From Sphaeramia orbicularis (taxonomy: Eukaryota > Chordata > Actinopteri > Kurtiformes > Apogonidae), in the NCBI RefSeq assembly GCF_902148855.1, contig NC_043976.1:14001233-14065232 (forward strand): DNA of 64,000 nucleotides, in the 5' to 3' direction. Positions 58,680 through 64,000 of the stretch are shown one piece after another. Position 1 is the first letter of the stretch, and each line of letters starts with the position of its first letter. The translations under genes and the position numbers were made by a program. A model generated the notes under the pieces. The model did not search any database. It was given only the letters and a program-made list of their open reading frames with translations, and had not been told where the DNA came from.

Positions 58680-59590
58680 AATGCGTAATTATGAGATACT
58701 AAATCATGGTTGTTGGATATTAAATCATTTATGTTATTATGTTTATGAAATAATGTTGAGGTAACAAGTCAAATGATTAGATACTGCGTTAAAAAAATTA
58801 TCACATGGGCTATAAGGTCAAAAATAAAGAATACTGTTGTCATAATTAACCTACACATTATATATTAGTATAGCTACCCATATTTCTACTTTTTCTACAC
58901 TGTCTCTTTACTAGTACTAGTCATATAAATAGTGTTGTTGAATTGTGAGATTATGCAAAATATGTCATAATAATTTTTTCTTTTTCTAAATGGTCTCTGC
59001 ATACGTTTTACATTATTTTGACACTAATTTGGCAAAATCTCTAGGACTCTAATGTTAAGAAATATTGTAGGATAATAAATTAGTAGATGTTATGAATACC
59101 AAGATAACGCCTTACATAATGAAAGTAATTTTATTGTCCCCTTAAACATCCACTAAAAAGTCAGAAATCAGTGCTACATTTTGCATTTTAATGGGCTACA
59201 GTGAACTATTTATCTAGTTATATCTCTTTATGAATTGATTATCTTTGGGTTGTGAAAAAAACAAGACCTGTAGATGTCACACTAAGAAACTCATCATATT
59301 TGAGAAATGGTGACCAACATTTTTAACCATTTTGTGACTTTATATAGAAAACAACTGATGTATTAATCAAAAAAATAAGTGTTAGTTTTAGCCCTATTAA
59401 AAATGTAGGTGATAATTTGAGTTGTCATATTTTGGCCAGTTAAAAAAAATTAATAACAATAACATTACATTAAGCTTGTCATGAGTTGTAACATAGGCTT
59501 GCAAACAGACTGTTGTTCTGATGTCATATTCCCAGAGCTGAAGGTGACCAGACCAAAAGCAGCACTGGTGCACAAAGAGAAAATTCCAGT
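58680..59590. other. AT-rich intergenic sequence
   Basis: No coding exon or familiar repeat recognised. It lies between the cdv3 promoter and the presumed 3' end of tmem108. Minus-strand AATAAA signals (for example TTTATT at 59130-59135) could still belong to tmem108. Confidence 0.4.
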
Positions 59591-61308
59591 TCTCTATTCA
59601 ATGAATGTGCTGTAGTTGGCAAGACAGGTTTTCACAGCTTTGTTATATAGTAAACAAAACAAAAAAAGATCTAGCTCACATATATACAGTGTCATTATTT
59701 TAAAGTTCAACGAACAGTAACAACGAAAAATGTGTCTATTAGTAAAAGATGTTGTTATAATACAAAGAGACAAAAGCCACATTGTTTTGTTTTATTGCTC
59801 AGCAGTAAAAAGTACAGTGTATACTACAGTACAAAAAATACATAATGTTGAACACTGCTCCACCGTGCCACTGAACATTTTAAAATATCCACTTTTGAGC
59901 GTGCAAAACAACAAGCTCAGCTGTGAGCATCCGACGCAGGAAATATCAATATGTTCAACCATGTCATTCAGCATCACTTTGTCAATCAGTGATTTTCTGA
60001 ACAACATCTCACAATGCGGAAAACCTTGAGCAACGATAGAGGCAGGCAGCATCGATTATTGGATAAAACTGCAGCAATGCAAAGAAAAACAGATGACAGA
60101 AGGACCACAGGTTCAGTAATTAAAACGAAAAACATTCAAACACACCTTTGCAAGTAACCCACCTCTGTATGTGCTCACAGTAAATATTCATCATACTTTA
60201 TTCATCTCAGTACTTTAAAATGTCTCTAACACATCTTAAGTGGTCAGGAAACTAATTCACCATTTGCACATTTGCACTGATGAACAAACACGTTACTTAT
60301 GGAGGGAGACACAGTAACAACATTGGTCTAATTGTTTTCTACAGCACTGAGAAAGTCATTTTAAAACCGGGCTACAATAAGTAACCAGTCCACGATATAG
60401 ACAGGAGATCCAAAGACAGACAGGCAAACCGACAGAGGCACAAACACCCACACACAAACAAACAAAGACAAACAGATAAAACTGAGTCTAATGGATACAA
60501 AGTCTTGTTTGACTTAAAGTAAGAGTCATATTTGGTTAAAGGGGGCAGCACAAATCAAATAGTTCATCCTCACACCCACGCAGTCCGTTACACAGCCGTC
60601 CACATTCAGTAAAGGCAGGTAGATATTCATACATACTTACTAATGTATAAAGGGGCAAAGCAATTTAACATAAGGGATTAAGACATCTATGTGGTCCCTC
60701 TTAAAGAGAAGCTGGTGACACATGAGGGGGAAAGCCAGTGTAAGTCATTTGACAGATGCACCATTACTCAAATCTGACTGCATCAATCCAGCCTCTTATT
60801 TTGATAAAATCTCTATCCCTCCACCCTCTGAGTACATATATTCAAGTTCAACAGGCTATAGTTAATTTGGGGTTCATTCTTAAAGGAAATCTTAAAATGA
60901 CAAAGAACAGCTATAATGTTTTCATAGCATGTTTCTCTCTTTCTCTTTCTCTAAAGCAGATTTCATGTGGCAACGTCCACAGTGCACTCACTGTCAAGCC
61001 ACTGTAATGAAACAAAACCACATATACTCTGTATTTTATAAAGACATAAAAACCTTTTTATCACAATTAAGCCTTTGTAGAAAATTTACATCAGAAAAAT
61101 ATGCAGGTGCATTGTCATAGTAAATAGTGTCTGTTTACATCACTCTTCTTTCTGGTTGCTCTTTGTGTTTGTAATATACAGTATAAAGTTGAAGTCTCTG
61201 AATATTTGCCACATATATATATGTATATATAAAATAGACAGCAACAGCAGGGGGAGTAGGAGAGGGGAATGCAGTTATTTTCAACAGTTCGGTCCTTTTT
61301 TTCTGTCT
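59590..61308 (-). other. Probable tmem108 3' UTR
   Basis: Follows the tmem108 stop codon with no coding on either strand. Several minus-strand AATAAA candidates (near 60198 and 59788) could end the transcript, so its true length is uncertain. Confidence 0.4.
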
Positions 61309-63239
<1,931 letters not shown>

Positions 63240-63720
63240 TTAACCTTTCCTAAGTGACCTATCACCATTTGTCATATTATCCTCTGCATCTTGCATTTTT
63301 CAGTGAAAATCAGGTACTTTCTATATATAATTTACTAATTATCCACATATTCATATTAAATCAGAGAAAATTCTGAGTATTATAGAGTACCATAGAGTAT
63401 TACATAAACACAGAGCAAATGGAAGGAAAGGTGATTTTTTTCAACAAAATATGCAATTTACTGAACAGAAAAATAATCGTCTCCATCCACTGTCATTGAT
63501 CCAACTCCATGGGTTTTACTGGTGAATTAATGTTGTAGAAGATGACAGTGTTTCCATGTTCACTATGGAGCCTCTGAACGTCCAGATGGGTCATATCTGA
63601 TGGCCATGAAAAGATGACAAACTGTATTTTACATCAGTTTTTTACATGTATTGATAGGATTAGTGGTTATTAAGTGTTTAACATTTTAGATCAGAAGATT
63701 CTTTTGTTTGCCAGACGCTG
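63240..63720 (+). repeat. Dispersed repeat, copy 2
   Basis: Same order of blocks as 16320-16720 (TTTTACTGGTGAATTAATGT, GAAGATGACAGTGTTTCC, CCAGATGGGTCATATC) with perhaps 75% agreement by eye. Family unknown. Confidence 0.6.
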
Positions 63721-64000
63721 TTCAGGTCTCTGAGGATTAATGCAGCACTATTTACTCTTCATACTTGATGCATATTTTGCTGGTAATACTTAAATAAATT
63801 TTATTTACTAAAAGATCTGAATACTTCTGCCACCATTAAGTAGCAATAACTGTATTATATTCCCTGCAGGGATGTTTTCTTTGTGCTTGTTCCAAATAAG
63901 ATCCCCATAAATAGTGGTGATACTGTGTTATGCTCAGATGCACTTCAACAGGCCTCAAGGCTTGCTGAGTGGGGAGATTGGACATGGATTCTTCTCCTCG

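Overview
This is nuclear DNA of a ray-finned (teleost) fish, most likely a percomorph. The evidence is spliced genes with GT/AG introns, several Tc1-like transposons, MITEs and an L2-type LINE typical of fish, and vertebrate orthologues of kif9, cdv3 and tmem108. It holds three recognisable conserved genes, all on the minus strand. Between kif9 and cdv3 lies a large plus-strand tandem array of a small secreted-protein gene that I do not recognise.

Layout. 1-1928: probable 3' UTR of a plus-strand gene outside the window, with no recognisable coding. 3098-17428 (-): kif9, for which I could assemble a complete 20-exon, 750-codon reading frame with consistent splice phases. Its introns carry Tc1-like elements, foldback MITEs and LINE tails, and an X-box-like (RFX) site lies upstream. 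17947-18171: a head-to-head pair of signal-peptide first exons. 18094-21084 (+): a short 79-aa secreted-protein gene (gene 1). 21.1-53.05 kb: five units, about 6.3-6.5 kb apart, of a related longer gene. Unit 2 is truncated, and unit 3 carries a 3.2 kb L2 LINE. 53.6-58.3 kb (-): cdv3, complete in five exons (228 aa). 61309-61425 (-): last coding exon of tmem108, with its 3' UTR to the left and intron to the right.

The array is the most interesting part. Each full unit has two TATA-like promoters with alternative signal-peptide exons (A, followed by a 16-aa A2 exon; or B). Both can splice to the same downstream exons: a K/N-rich exon, a Thr/Asn-rich glycosylation-type exon, then exons that each encode one copy of a W-H-P-F-G-D-x-T-G-Y repeat. 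All coding introns are phase 0, so exons can be added or lost without frameshift, and unit 5 has indeed gained an extra repeat exon. Predicted products are secreted proteins of about 137-168 aa with N-glycosylation sequons. Gene 1 resembles the part of the gene before the repeats. I assign no function. Annotation is by eye from splice sites, frames and family memory; no database search was run.
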